DNA of 14,637 nt from JBBRCX01 sp038204465 (GTDB lineage: Bacteria > Planctomycetota > Phycisphaerae > Tepidisphaerales > Tepidisphaeraceae). A model generated the notes under the pieces. The model had not been told where the DNA came from, ran no database searches, and worked only from the letters and a program-made list of their open reading frames with translations. Of the stretch, positions 1-8,437 are shown one piece after another (the stretch's first letter is position 1; each line of letters opens with the position of its first letter). Both the position numbers and the translations under genes were made by a program. The stretch lies in the NCBI GenBank assembly GCA_038204465.1, contig JBBRCX010000110.1, positions 1-14,637 on the forward strand. Direction: 5' to 3'.

Positions 1-799
<799 letters not shown>

Positions 800-1060
800 A
801 ATTTCTTGGCACGAGCTGTTCCTGATGCCCGGCGCCATCCCGACAAAGTCAGGACTGACCGGGGCTGACACTTTCACAACTCGCGTTGATCCGCGAAATG
901 AGTTTGTCCATACCAACCGGGTTAAGACTTTCTCCGGCTGGCTGTTACTGCCCCGTGCCGGCAAAGGCACAAGGGTCAGTCGAATCAACGCAACCAAACC
1001 TTGGCGGCAGTTCAAAGAACCAACGCCTCGATCCGATCACGATCGATCCGAATTGCAAGG

Positions 1061-1165
1061 CTCAAACATCTTTCTGGCTAGGCATCCGCGATTGCTCGCG
1101 AATACCTCTCAAATGAAATGATCAAGGAAGATCACTTACTTGCGTGCACCACAAGGATGTTTGAG
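1061..1165 (-). repeat. 10-bp perfect inverted repeat in the 16S leader
   Basis: CTCAAACATC (1061-1070) is the exact reverse complement of GATGTTTGAG (1156-1165). In the leader RNA these arms could close a long-range stem around 85 nt. Inside it are a short hairpin (TGATC, six-base loop AAGGAA, GATCA, 1119-1134) and a CGCG/CGCG pair (1087-1100). A role in leader folding or RNase processing is inference. Confidence 0.5.
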
Positions 1166-1272
1166 ATTCAAACTGCGCCGACCTCGTGAGAGGCCGACGG
1201 CTTGGATCGCCCAGACGACCAGTTACACTTGGCCTCTGGACACACACCCTCGCGGCTGTCCGACTATTCACT

Positions 1273-1284
1273 TGTCAAAGAGCA
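1273..1284 (-). promoter_or_regulatory. rrn boxA antitermination site
   Basis: On the minus strand this reads TGCTCTTTGACA, one base different from the E. coli rrn boxA TGCTCTTTAACA. BoxA RNA binds NusB and S10 and makes rRNA transcription resistant to Rho. It lies in the leader, downstream of both promoters and about 470 nt before the 16S 5' end, on the expected strand. Confidence 0.85.
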
Positions 1285-1301
1285 ATTTACAAACGTCATC
1301 C

Positions 1302-1315
1302 GCAGCTTTCGCCGC
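1302..1315 (-). promoter_or_regulatory. boxB-like GNRA hairpin next to boxA
   Basis: On the minus strand this reads GCGGC-GAAA-GCTGC: a five-pair stem (one G-U) closed by a GAAA tetraloop, 17 nt upstream of boxA. E. coli rrn leaders also carry a boxB hairpin before boxA. The fold is read by eye and its function is inferred from position. Confidence 0.5.
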
Positions 1316-1389
1316 CAACACCGTGCCAGGACGTTTCCTGTCCGTCGTTCCCGTTCAGCACGCTTTCGCGTCCCGTCCGGGGAGGCGGA

Positions 1390-1417
1390 ATCATATCGTC
1401 GCTTCCGCCCGTGTCAA
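1390..1417 (-). promoter_or_regulatory. rrn promoter P2 (inner)
   Basis: On the minus strand: TTGACA (1412-1417), 16-bp spacer, TATGAT (1390-1395), then the discriminator TCCGCCTC. The -35 is perfect and the -10 has one mismatch. The GC-rich discriminator is typical of stringently controlled rRNA promoters and is nearly identical to that of P1. The predicted start lies about 100 nt before boxA. Confidence 0.7.
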
Positions 1418-1553
1418 CCGCGTCGCCCACCGCCAACAATCACCACAAAACCGAGCCAGATCATACGTCCCGGCCCTCGCGCGGTTCACGCCACGAACGC
1501 GTTCGACCCGTGGTTTTAACCCAACCACGCTTCGCTCTCTCGAGTTTCAAAAG

Positions 1554-1571
1554 TTGTTGCACCTGCAACAA
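1554..1571. repeat. 8-bp palindrome between rrn P1 and P2
   Basis: TTGTTGCA, two bases, TGCAACAA: a perfect inverted repeat in the leader transcribed from P1. It could be an operator or a small RNA hairpin; nothing in the sequence decides this. Confidence 0.4.
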
Positions 1572-1655
1572 GCGGCCAAATCGTTTCGTCGCAGTTCAAA
1601 TCACCACGACCGATTCACGCCGAAGGTAGGCCAGAACCAATTCCAGCGAGGCGGC

Positions 1656-1684
1656 ATTATGCCCGCCCCACCTCGCAATGTCAA
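1656..1684 (-). promoter_or_regulatory. rrn promoter P1 (outer)
   Basis: On the minus strand: TTGACA (1679-1684), 17-bp spacer, CATAAT (1656-1661), then the discriminator GCCGCCTC. Match and spacing are near ideal for sigma70. P1 and P2 share GGTTGACA at the -35 and CCGCCTC after the -10. It begins about 200 bp downstream of the cusC stop codon, so the rRNA unit has its own promoters behind the efflux operon. Confidence 0.75.
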
Positions 1685-1836
1685 CCCTGGTCAGACCAAA
1701 GTTCCCCTTAACTTTACGCCCCACAGCCCCCCAAGGTTCATCCCAACCGAAGAATGCAGACACAAACTCCCGCCCTCGATCCTACGCCTGCGATCCCCTA
1801 TTCTCGGCTCGCGGGACTCATCCATGTCCGCCCCCC

Positions 1837-1870
1837 CAATCGCAAATCGCAAATCGCAAGTCGAAAATCA
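1837..1870 (+). repeat. heptamer array A (TCG[A/C]AAA units)
   Basis: Consecutive 7-bp units TCGCAAA, TCGCAAA, TCGCAAG, TCGAAAA and then TCA, ending 10 bp before the cusC stop codon. It is the first of seven such arrays in the window, and the only one on this side of the metal locus. Confidence 0.8.
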
Positions 1871-1880
1871 ACAGGTTCCG

Positions 1881-3233
1881 TCAACCTCCACGCCCCGAAA
1901 GATCACTTGAAACCAGTGATTCAACGTCAACAAAACGCTTTCCGTGTTCTGCCCGAAGGTTCGCAATCAGCTTTTGCAGCGAAATGAGGGTGCGCTGGCT
2001 ATCAAGCAGATCCGAAAGTGATGCATGGCCGGATTCATAGGCGGATCGACCAATTTCAACGACGCGGGTAGCCCGTGGAAGAACCATCTTCTGGAACAAT
2101 TCAAGTTGACGGTCAGCATCTCGAAGCGTTACGAGATCCAACACGATGCGTGACTCCAGGTCATTGTGTGTCTGGCGCCGGAGCGACTCCGTCATGCGCA
2201 GGTTGGCTTGTGCCTGCGCGATCGCAGCCTGTATTGCTTCGTGACGCAGCAGTGGCACGGTCAGCATTCCGGTCAGGCTTTGCGCCGTGCCCGCCAGGTC
2301 GGAGCCGGCGCTAAGCGAGAAGTCGGGCAGGTATTGAAGCCTGGCCAATCTGATTCCTTCACGCCGGCCGTTCACCTCGTGGGCGAGGGCTTTCAGTTCG
2401 GGGTTCTGCACGCTTGCCAGATCGAGAATTTGTCCATCCGTGTAGGCAAGGTTTCTTGCTTCCGGCAAAGCAGCCGGTGAGGGCAGCGGAGCATCGGAGC
2501 GGCGATTCAACAGCGCATTGAGCGCCGCCCGCTGGGCCACGAGTTGGGCCTGCATGTGCGTGACATCGTTCTGTGCAAGGTCGGCCTCGTTCTGCGCTTT
2601 CATCAGGTCCTGCTGTCCTGCGGCGCCGACGCGGTTTCGGGCTTCGGCCAGGCTGGCGGTGGTCTGAAGCAAACCACGATTCGCTTCTTCCAGTCGGATC
2701 AATTCCGAGGCAAGAGCGAGATCGTAGTAAGCGTTCAGGACTTTACTCCGCAGTTCGTACTTCGCCTTCTGGAATCGCAGCCCGGCCGCACGGGCGTTCT
2801 CCAAAGCGCGACGGGCGGCGGTGGATGGCTTGGTTGGCCACAGAATGTCCGCCATCGGATCATTCGCGACCGTGACGGTGGTTCGATCGAACGAAGTGGA
2901 ACCGCGGGTGATCGGCACACCCGCGAAGAACACGAGGTTGGTCGGCTGCGTGCCATCCTGCGGGATCTGTTCGATGGCCGAGCGCCATTCCCAGTAATGC
3001 TGCTCGAGCTCGGGATTCGTCAGCAGGGCGTAACGCACCAACTCGTCGGGTGATGGATTCTCTAAGAGCGGCGGCGCTTCGCGCTTCGCGGACGGCGTTT
3101 GGAACGACCGTGCTTCCTCCAGCGAGTGTTGCCGTTCCGCGGCTTCGCCGGGCGGATGAGATGTGCATCCGGAGACGCCAGCCAGTATTGCCAGCGCCGC
3201 CGATATGAAGGATTCCCCGAGCGGTCTAGCCAT
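1881..3233 (-). CDS. cusC: TolC/CusC-type outer-membrane efflux channel lipoprotein
   Basis: Outer-membrane factor of a tripartite metal efflux pump: a trimeric channel that takes substrate from the CusA-CusB complex across the outer membrane. The 450-residue product has a lipoprotein signal with lipobox V-S-G-C (Cys23). The mature part has the OEP pattern of two similar helical halves (roughly residues 60-240 and 250-445), with long Gln/Ala/Leu-rich coiled-coil stretches, an 'NPEL' turn in each half and 'LLDSQRTLISLQ' near the end, as in TolC/CzcC proteins. I chose the ATG at 3231-3233, not the upstream one, because it overlaps the cusA stop by 8 bp, has GGGAG 7 nt before it, and puts the signal peptide at the N-terminus. 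It is the last gene of the operon. No clear terminator follows; heptamer array A begins just after the stop. Metal specificity is inferred from CusA and CusB. Confidence 0.88.
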   Translation of the reverse strand: MARPLGESFISAALAILAGVSGCTSHPPGEAAERQHSLEEARSFQTPSAKREAPPLLENPSPDELVRYALLTNPELEQHYWEWRSAIEQIPQDGTQPTNLVFFAGVPITRGSTSFDRTTVTVANDPMADILWPTKPSTAARRALENARAAGLRFQKAKYELRSKVLNAYYDLALASELIRLEEANRGLLQTTASLAEARNRVGAAGQQDLMKAQNEADLAQNDVTHMQAQLVAQRAALNALLNRRSDAPLPSPAALPEARNLAYTDGQILDLASVQNPELKALAHEVNGRREGIRLARLQYLPDFSLSAGSDLAGTAQSLTGMLTVPLLRHEAIQAAIAQAQANLRMTESLRRQTHNDLESRIVLDLVTLRDADRQLELFQKMVLPRATRVVEIGRSAYESGHASLSDLLDSQRTLISLQKLIANLRAEHGKRFVDVESLVSSDLSGRGG

Positions 3234-6200
3234 GAGCAGGCTCCCAACTTGCGCCCAGCGCATTTGATGGCGAGGCACTTCGCGCATTACGCCGCATCGA
3301 GATGCTCCTGGCGACGAAGAAGATGACAGGATAGATCAGCAACTCCATCAGGAAGCTGGTGAACAGCCCGCCGAGCATCGGGGCGGCGAGCCTGCGCATC
3401 ACGTCCGCGCCAGTACCGGTGGCCCAGAGCAGCGGCACCAGTCCGATGAACGCCGCGGCCACGGTCATTGTCTTGGGCCGAATGCGCTTCACCGCCCCGT
3501 CGTGGACCGCGTGCCACAGATCCTGCTGCGTCTTCAGCTTTCCTTCACGCTGAAAACGCTCATAGCTGTTGTCCAGGTACAGCAGCATGACCAGGCCGGT
3601 CTCCGCGTCGAGTCCGGCCAGTGCGATCATTCCCACCCACACCGCAAGCGACAGGTGATACCCAAGTAGCCACAGCAGCCAGATCGCGCCGACGAGACTG
3701 AACGGCACGGCCAGTAATACGACACAGACGCGGAACCAGCTTCGCGTTGCCGCATACAGCAGCAGCACGATGACCAGCAGCGTGAGGGGGATTGCCCACT
3801 TCAACCGAGCGTTCGCTTCCTGAATCTGCTCAAATTGCCCTGACCACTGCAATGTGTAGCCAGTCGGGAACTGCATCTTTGCGGCAATGGCCTTCTGCGC
3901 ATCCGCGATGAAGCTGCCGATATCGCGACCGGAAACGTCGACGTAGATCCAGGCCGAGCGACGGGAGTTCTCGCTCTTGATCATCGGCGGGCCGGGGTTG
4001 ATCTTCACTTCGGCGAATAAACCCAGCGGCACCTGCGTCCCGGTCGGCGTCGACACCAGCACCTGCTTGATCGACTCTGGATCACCCCGCAGGTCGCGGG
4101 CGTAGCGGACGTTGACCGGATAGCGCTCGAGGCCTTCGACGGTGGTAGTCGTCTTCATCCCGCCGAGCGCTGTGCTGATGACGTCCTGGACGTCGCCGGT
4201 GGTCAGCCCGTAGCGGGCCGCCTTCTGGCGATCGATGTCGATGTCCATGTAATAGCCGCCGAGCGAACGGTCCGCGTAGGCGCTCGTCGTGCCATTGACG
4301 GTGAGCATGATGGTTTTTGCCTGTTGGGCGAGATCACCCAGCACCTTCAAGTCCGGCCCCATGATCTTCAGGCCGACGGGGGTTTTGATACCGGTCGAGA
4401 GCATGTTGGTGCGGTTCTCGATCGGCATCGGCCAGGCGTTTGACAAGCCGGGCATCGTCACGACCGCGTTGAGCCCCGGATGGTCGGTGCCGTCAGGGTC
4501 GCTCCACCCGTAGACGAGTTCCGACATGGTGATCTTCCGCTCGTCCGGCCAGAACGTGCGGCGCAGCGGCCAGGCGAGCCAGCGAGGCCAGGAACTGAAG
4601 AAGTAGTGTTCCTTCCGCGTTCGCCATTTCGCACGGTCGGTCCGTAGCCGCGTTACGGTCTCGATCATGTCGAGCGGCGCCGGATCGGTGGCCGTGTCGG
4701 CACGGCCGATCTTGCCGTAGACGCTGACCACCTCGGGGAACGTCTTCAGCAGCTTGTCCGTCTGCTGCAGGATCTGCCGGGCCTTGGTGATGCTGATGCT
4801 GGGGTCCGTCGTCGGCATGTAAAGCAGGTCGCCTTCGTCCAGCGGCGGCATGAACTCGCTGCCGAGTTGGCGGAAGGGCCAGATCGCCGAGGCGATGAAC
4901 GCGACAGCCAGGACGAGCATCACCCAACGGAACTTGATCGTCGCGCGGAAGAACGGCTCGTAAAGAATCTGCAGCCCGCGGCTGATCGGATTGCGGTCCT
5001 CGTGGATGATCTTCTGCGGCACCAACAGCATTCCCGCCAGCAGCGCCCAGCCCAGCACCATCCACCAGCGATATGGCGTCAGTGCCGGCTCGAGCATTGC
5101 CAGCCACCAGAGCAACACAGCGGGCACGATCATCGTCGCCAGCGTCAATGCCAGGTTCAGCTTCCATCCCCAGCGCTTCGGCAGAACCCGGCTGGTGATG
5201 AAGTAGTACATCAGCACCGGAATGATCGTGATCGACAGCACGGAGGCGGCTGCCATCGCGAATGTCTTGGTGAAGGCGAGGGGCTTGAATAGCCGGCCGC
5301 TCTCGCCTCCCAGCACGAACACCGGCAGGAAGCTGACCGTGATGATCAGCAGCGAGAAGAACAGGCTCGGGCCGACCTCCTTCGCGGCTTCGACAATGAC
5401 CTGCCCCCGCGGTCGTGGCTCACCGCCCGCATGAACGCGCTCCTCTTCGCGGTCGAGGTGCTTGTGCGCGTTCTCCACCATCACGATGGCGCTGTCCACC
5501 ATTACGCCAATGGCAATGGCGATCCCACCCAGGCTCATGATGTTCGCGTTGATTCCGATCAGGCGCATGATCAGCAGGCTGACCAGCACGCTGGCGGGAA
5601 CGACGAAGATGGCGACGAGTTCGCTGCGCGCATGCAGCAGGAACAGGATGCAGACCAGCCCCACGACGATCATCTCTTCGATGAGCGTGTGCCGGAGGGT
5701 GTGCACCGAGCGTTCGATCAGATCGGAGCGGTCGTAGACTGTCTTAATCGTCACGCCAGGCGGCAAGCCGTTCTCCAGTTCGGCCAACTTCTTCTTTGCG
5801 TCCTGGATGACTTGATACGCATTCGCGCCGAAGCGGGCGATCACCACGCCTCCGACCGCTTCGCCCTCTCCGTTCCATTCGCCCACGCCACGCCGTTCCT
5901 CGCCGGCGACCTGCAGCGTCGCGACATCCGACAGCATGATCGGCGTGCCGTCCTTGCCGACGCCGACGGGGACCTTCGCCAGGTCCTTCAACCCTTGCAG
6001 GTAGGCCCGGCTGCGGACCATGTATTCGGTTTCGCTCTGCTCCACGACGGAGCCGCCGACGTCATTGTTCGAGCGCCCGACGGCGGACACGATGTCTTTG
6101 ATGGGCAGGTGATAAGCCAGCAGCCGCTCGGGCTTGAGCACGACCTGGTACTGCTTGACGAAGCCGCCAATCGGCGCGACTTCGGCGACGTTGGGGACAG

Positions 6201-6870
6201 CGGTGAGTTGGTATCGCAGGTACCAATCCTGGAGGCTGCGGAGGGTTCCCAGGTCCTGGTTCGATGACTCGAGCGGCTTGCCCGTCAGCGGGCACGTGCC
6301 CGCTTTGTCGAAGGCACGGACTTTGACCAGATTTTTGTGACGACTTGCGGGCGCGTCAGCAGGATCGGCGTACCACTTCTGCTCGCCCTGGTCGTGCCAT
6401 AACCCATCGGGATAATCCGGGCAGTAGTAGCCGGGAAAGAGCGTGTACTGGTAGACCCATCCGACGCTCGTCGCGTCCGGTCCGAGTTTCGGCTGCACGC
6501 CCGGCGGCAGCCGGTCGCGGATGAAGTTCAGGTATTCCAGCACGCGGCTTCGCGCCCAGTACAGGTCCGTGCCGTCCTCGAAGATGACGTACACCATCGA
6601 GGTCTCGAACATGCTTTTGCCGCGAACGACTTTCGCCCGCGGAACGCCCATCATCGCGGTGGTCAGCGCGTAGGTGACCTGTTCTTCGACGACCTGCGGC
6701 GCTTGGCCGGGATAGTCGGTGATGACGATCACCTGCACGTCTGAGAGGTCCGGGATCGCGTCGAGGCTGATGTGCAGCGCCGACCAGATGCCGCCGATGA
6801 CCAGCATCGCGGTCAGCAGCAGCACCAGGAAGCGGTTGCGAACGGCGAGTTCAATGATTCTGGCGATCAT
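3226..6870 (-). CDS. cusA: CusA/CzcA-family heavy-metal RND efflux pump
   Basis: Inner-membrane proton/metal antiporter, the motor of the tripartite pump. At 1214 residues it is longer than E. coli CusA (1047). Conserved blocks: 'IPDLSDVQVIV' (39-50), 'GVGEWNGEGEAVGGVV' (328-343), TM4 'GVMVDSAIVMVENAH' with Asp459, TM10-11 'LAGLDAETGLVML' with Glu1090 and 'RPKTMTV' with Lys1133; these three match the proton-relay residues D405, E939 and K984 of CusA. Met735 (LDMIET) and Met823 (NMLSTGIK) align with two methionines of the periplasmic Cu(I)/Ag(I) site (M573, M623), and Met875 lies near the third, so Cu/Ag is favoured. Three insertions account for the length: a two-Cys segment (about 145-204), two extra hydrophobic spans between TM6 and TM7 (about 571-619), and an aromatic/Arg-rich stretch (about 741-799). 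The start is 18 bp after the cusB stop; the end overlaps cusC by 8 bp, so translation is probably coupled. Confidence 0.95.
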   Translation of the reverse strand: MIARIIELAVRNRFLVLLLTAMLVIGGIWSALHISLDAIPDLSDVQVIVITDYPGQAPQVVEEQVTYALTTAMMGVPRAKVVRGKSMFETSMVYVIFEDGTDLYWARSRVLEYLNFIRDRLPPGVQPKLGPDATSVGWVYQYTLFPGYYCPDYPDGLWHDQGEQKWYADPADAPASRHKNLVKVRAFDKAGTCPLTGKPLESSNQDLGTLRSLQDWYLRYQLTAVPNVAEVAPIGGFVKQYQVVLKPERLLAYHLPIKDIVSAVGRSNNDVGGSVVEQSETEYMVRSRAYLQGLKDLAKVPVGVGKDGTPIMLSDVATLQVAGEERRGVGEWNGEGEAVGGVVIARFGANAYQVIQDAKKKLAELENGLPPGVTIKTVYDRSDLIERSVHTLRHTLIEEMIVVGLVCILFLLHARSELVAIFVVPASVLVSLLIMRLIGINANIMSLGGIAIAIGVMVDSAIVMVENAHKHLDREEERVHAGGEPRPRGQVIVEAAKEVGPSLFFSLLIITVSFLPVFVLGGESGRLFKPLAFTKTFAMAAASVLSITIIPVLMYYFITSRVLPKRWGWKLNLALTLATMIVPAVLLWWLAMLEPALTPYRWWMVLGWALLAGMLLVPQKIIHEDRNPISRGLQILYEPFFRATIKFRWVMLVLAVAFIASAIWPFRQLGSEFMPPLDEGDLLYMPTTDPSISITKARQILQQTDKLLKTFPEVVSVYGKIGRADTATDPAPLDMIETVTRLRTDRAKWRTRKEHYFFSSWPRWLAWPLRRTFWPDERKITMSELVYGWSDPDGTDHPGLNAVVTMPGLSNAWPMPIENRTNMLSTGIKTPVGLKIMGPDLKVLGDLAQQAKTIMLTVNGTTSAYADRSLGGYYMDIDIDRQKAARYGLTTGDVQDVISTALGGMKTTTTVEGLERYPVNVRYARDLRGDPESIKQVLVSTPTGTQVPLGLFAEVKINPGPPMIKSENSRRSAWIYVDVSGRDIGSFIADAQKAIAAKMQFPTGYTLQWSGQFEQIQEANARLKWAIPLTLLVIVLLLYAATRSWFRVCVVLLAVPFSLVGAIWLLWLLGYHLSLAVWVGMIALAGLDAETGLVMLLYLDNSYERFQREGKLKTQQDLWHAVHDGAVKRIRPKTMTVAAAFIGLVPLLWATGTGADVMRRLAAPMLGGLFTSFLMELLIYPVIFFVARSISMRRNARSASPSNALGASWEPAHG

Positions 6871-6888
6871 GCGGATCCGGCAGTGGGA

Positions 6889-8337
6889 TTAGTTCTGGGA
6901 ATTGGGCGTGGACGGGGGCTGCTGCGATTCGATGGCGCCTCCGCGAAGTTTCTGGATCGCCTCGGTCGTCCGGCTCTCGACGTCCATCAGGAACTGCCCG
7001 CTCGTCACGACCGCCTCGCCCGGCGCGAGACCTTCCAGGATCTGGACCACATCGCCGCCACGGAGGCCGACACGGACGTTACGCGGCTGGAAATGGCCTT
7101 CGGACTCGGCGACAAACGCGATCTGCCTCGTGCCCGTGTCGATCACCGCCTCGCGGGGGACCAGCACCGCTTGATCAATCGGGCGCGCGATGATCGTCGC
7201 CGTCGCGTACATCCCCGGTCGCAACTCGTGCTTCGGGTTTTCGAGCGTCGTGCGGACTGTTTCAGTTCGGGTCATGTGGTCCACGTGGGGATAGACGAAA
7301 GCTATCTTTCCGGTGAACGTCTTCCCCGGCACGCCCTCGACGATGGCATCTATGCTCTGCCCGATGGCGACCATCGGGATCTGCTGCTCGTAGATCTCCG
7401 CGTCGAGCCAGAGCTTCGAGTGGTCCTCGATGCGCATGAGCTTCATCCCCGATTGCACCGCTGATCCCTGGACGATCATTTTGTCCAGGACATGGCCGTC
7501 GGAAGGACTGCGGAAGGTGATCGTTCGCGGGGCGCGCTCCGCCGCCGCGATCGCGTCGATGTCCTGCTCCGCGACGTCCCAGAGCCGCAGTTTCCGCCTG
7601 CTCGATTCGAGCAGCTTCTGCGCCTCCACCTTCACCGGCTCGCCGGCGTCTGCGCCCGGCGACCTGAGGGAGCGGGCGGCCATCATCAACTCTTCCTCCG
7701 CGATCTGCAGGTCCGGGCTGTACAGGTCGAACAGCGGCTCGCCTTTCTTCACCACCATGCCCTCGGTGTCGGCGTAGAGTTTGTCGATCCAACCGCCCAT
7801 CTTCAGCGTGACATCGTGCAGGCCGGGCTCGGGAACCTTCAGCATCCCGACGGCGCGGATGCTGAGTTCCAGCGGCCCTCGCATCACCTGAGCCGTGCGC
7901 ACGCCCATGTTCTGCACAATGGTCGGGTCTATGCGAACCATCGGACCCGCTGACGCCTGGTCGGCGTAGACCGGAACCATGTCCATGCCCATCGCGCTTT
8001 TGCCCGGCTTGTCGGATATAGAGGACGGCCCGAGCATCGGGTCCCACCAGTACAAGATCTTCCGCGCCGATTGCGTCGTCGCCGGGCCGCTGGCGCTGTC
8101 ATCGCGCATCGGCGCCAGCTTCATGTGACAGATGGGGCAATTCCCCGGATGGTCCTGCACGACCTGCGGATGCATCCCACAGGTCCACAACTTCTTCCTG
8201 CCTTCCGCAGGCTGCGTCTGACGGGTAGCGGCGGCTGTCTCGGCGTCCCGATGACCGCGCACCACCATGACAAGGATCACGGTCAGAGCGCCGAGAATGA
8301 ATGCGATGAATCCGATCCAGCGATCGCGTGCCGACAT
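6889..8337 (-). CDS. cusB: CusB-type periplasmic adaptor with N-terminal heavy-metal-binding domain
   Basis: Membrane-fusion (HlyD-type) subunit linking CusA to the outer-membrane channel and handing metal to it. The 482-residue product has an N-terminal membrane anchor (about 9-27), then a heavy-metal-binding domain: W-T-C53-G-M-H-P, followed by G-N-C67-P-I-C70-H-M. Next comes the CusB signature 'YWWDPMLGP' and 'KSAMGMDMVPVY'; Met101, Met116 and Met118 align with the three Cu(I)/Ag(I) methionines of E. coli CusB. After that come a lipoyl/barrel-sandwich half, a helical hairpin (about 205-260), the second half, a beta-barrel ('LWLDAEIYEQQIP') and the membrane-proximal domain. The start codon has GGAGG 7 nt upstream. 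The usual Gly of the second metal motif (CPKCGM in relatives) is His71 here. A sigma-type element lies 50-80 bp upstream, so cusBAC probably has its own promoter as well as read-through from the sigma operon. Confidence 0.95.
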   Translation of the reverse strand: MSARDRWIGFIAFILGALTVILVMVVRGHRDAETAAATRQTQPAEGRKKLWTCGMHPQVVQDHPGNCPICHMKLAPMRDDSASGPATTQSARKILYWWDPMLGPSSISDKPGKSAMGMDMVPVYADQASAGPMVRIDPTIVQNMGVRTAQVMRGPLELSIRAVGMLKVPEPGLHDVTLKMGGWIDKLYADTEGMVVKKGEPLFDLYSPDLQIAEEELMMAARSLRSPGADAGEPVKVEAQKLLESSRRKLRLWDVAEQDIDAIAAAERAPRTITFRSPSDGHVLDKMIVQGSAVQSGMKLMRIEDHSKLWLDAEIYEQQIPMVAIGQSIDAIVEGVPGKTFTGKIAFVYPHVDHMTRTETVRTTLENPKHELRPGMYATATIIARPIDQAVLVPREAVIDTGTRQIAFVAESEGHFQPRNVRVGLRGGDVVQILEGLAPGEAVVTSGQFLMDVESRTTEAIQKLRGGAIESQQPPSTPNSQN

Positions 8338-8394
8338 GACGGTCCTCCAGCCGGGAGCGACAGCGCACGCTGGCGCGCCAAGCTTTACTTCAAT

Positions 8395-8423
8395 AACGAA
8401 GCGAGAGCCGCGAAAGGTTCAAT
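8395..8423 (-). promoter_or_regulatory. predicted ECF-sigma promoter of cusBAC
   Basis: On the minus strand: ATTGAACC (8416-8423), 17-bp spacer starting and ending with T, CGTT (8395-8398). The same bases at the same spacing lie upstream of the ECF sigma gene. ECF promoters usually have a GAAC-type -35 and a short CGT-type -10 about 16-18 bp away. It sits in the 100-bp gap between the anti-sigma stop and cusB, about 50 nt before the cusB ATG allowing for the transcription start. Which sigma factor reads it is inferred from linkage. Confidence 0.7.
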
Positions 8424-8437
8424 GCTGGGTTTTCGAC

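Larger units (their letters stand above)
800..1648 (-). other. 16S rRNA leader region, no protein gene
   Basis: This stretch lies between the 16S 5' end and the predicted start of transcription from promoter P1. It holds a boxA site, a boxB-like hairpin, the inner promoter P2 and several inverted repeats, all read on the minus strand like the rRNA. Open frames on the plus strand here (the longest runs from 1140 to 1910) have no recognisable domain, no ribosome binding site and rRNA-leader sequence underneath, so I treat them as spurious. I see no tRNA. Confidence 0.8.

Noticed and set aside
1714..1740. Third ECF-like site (TGAACC-N16-CGTA) near the rrn P1 promoter
   Set aside because: Spacer is one base shorter, the -10 differs and the leading ATT is absent, unlike the two matching sites.
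1140..1910. 256-aa plus-strand open frame upstream of 16S
   Set aside because: It overlaps boxA, both rrn promoters, heptamer array A and the cusC 3' end, has no ribosome binding site and shows no domain.
1902..1920. Inverted repeat ATCACT/AGTGAT as a cusC terminator
   Set aside because: It lies inside the cusC coding region before the stop codon and has no T-run.
5431..6267. 278-aa plus-strand open frame rich in His/Asp
   Set aside because: Antisense shadow of cusA; composition is typical of the complement of GC-rich coding DNA.
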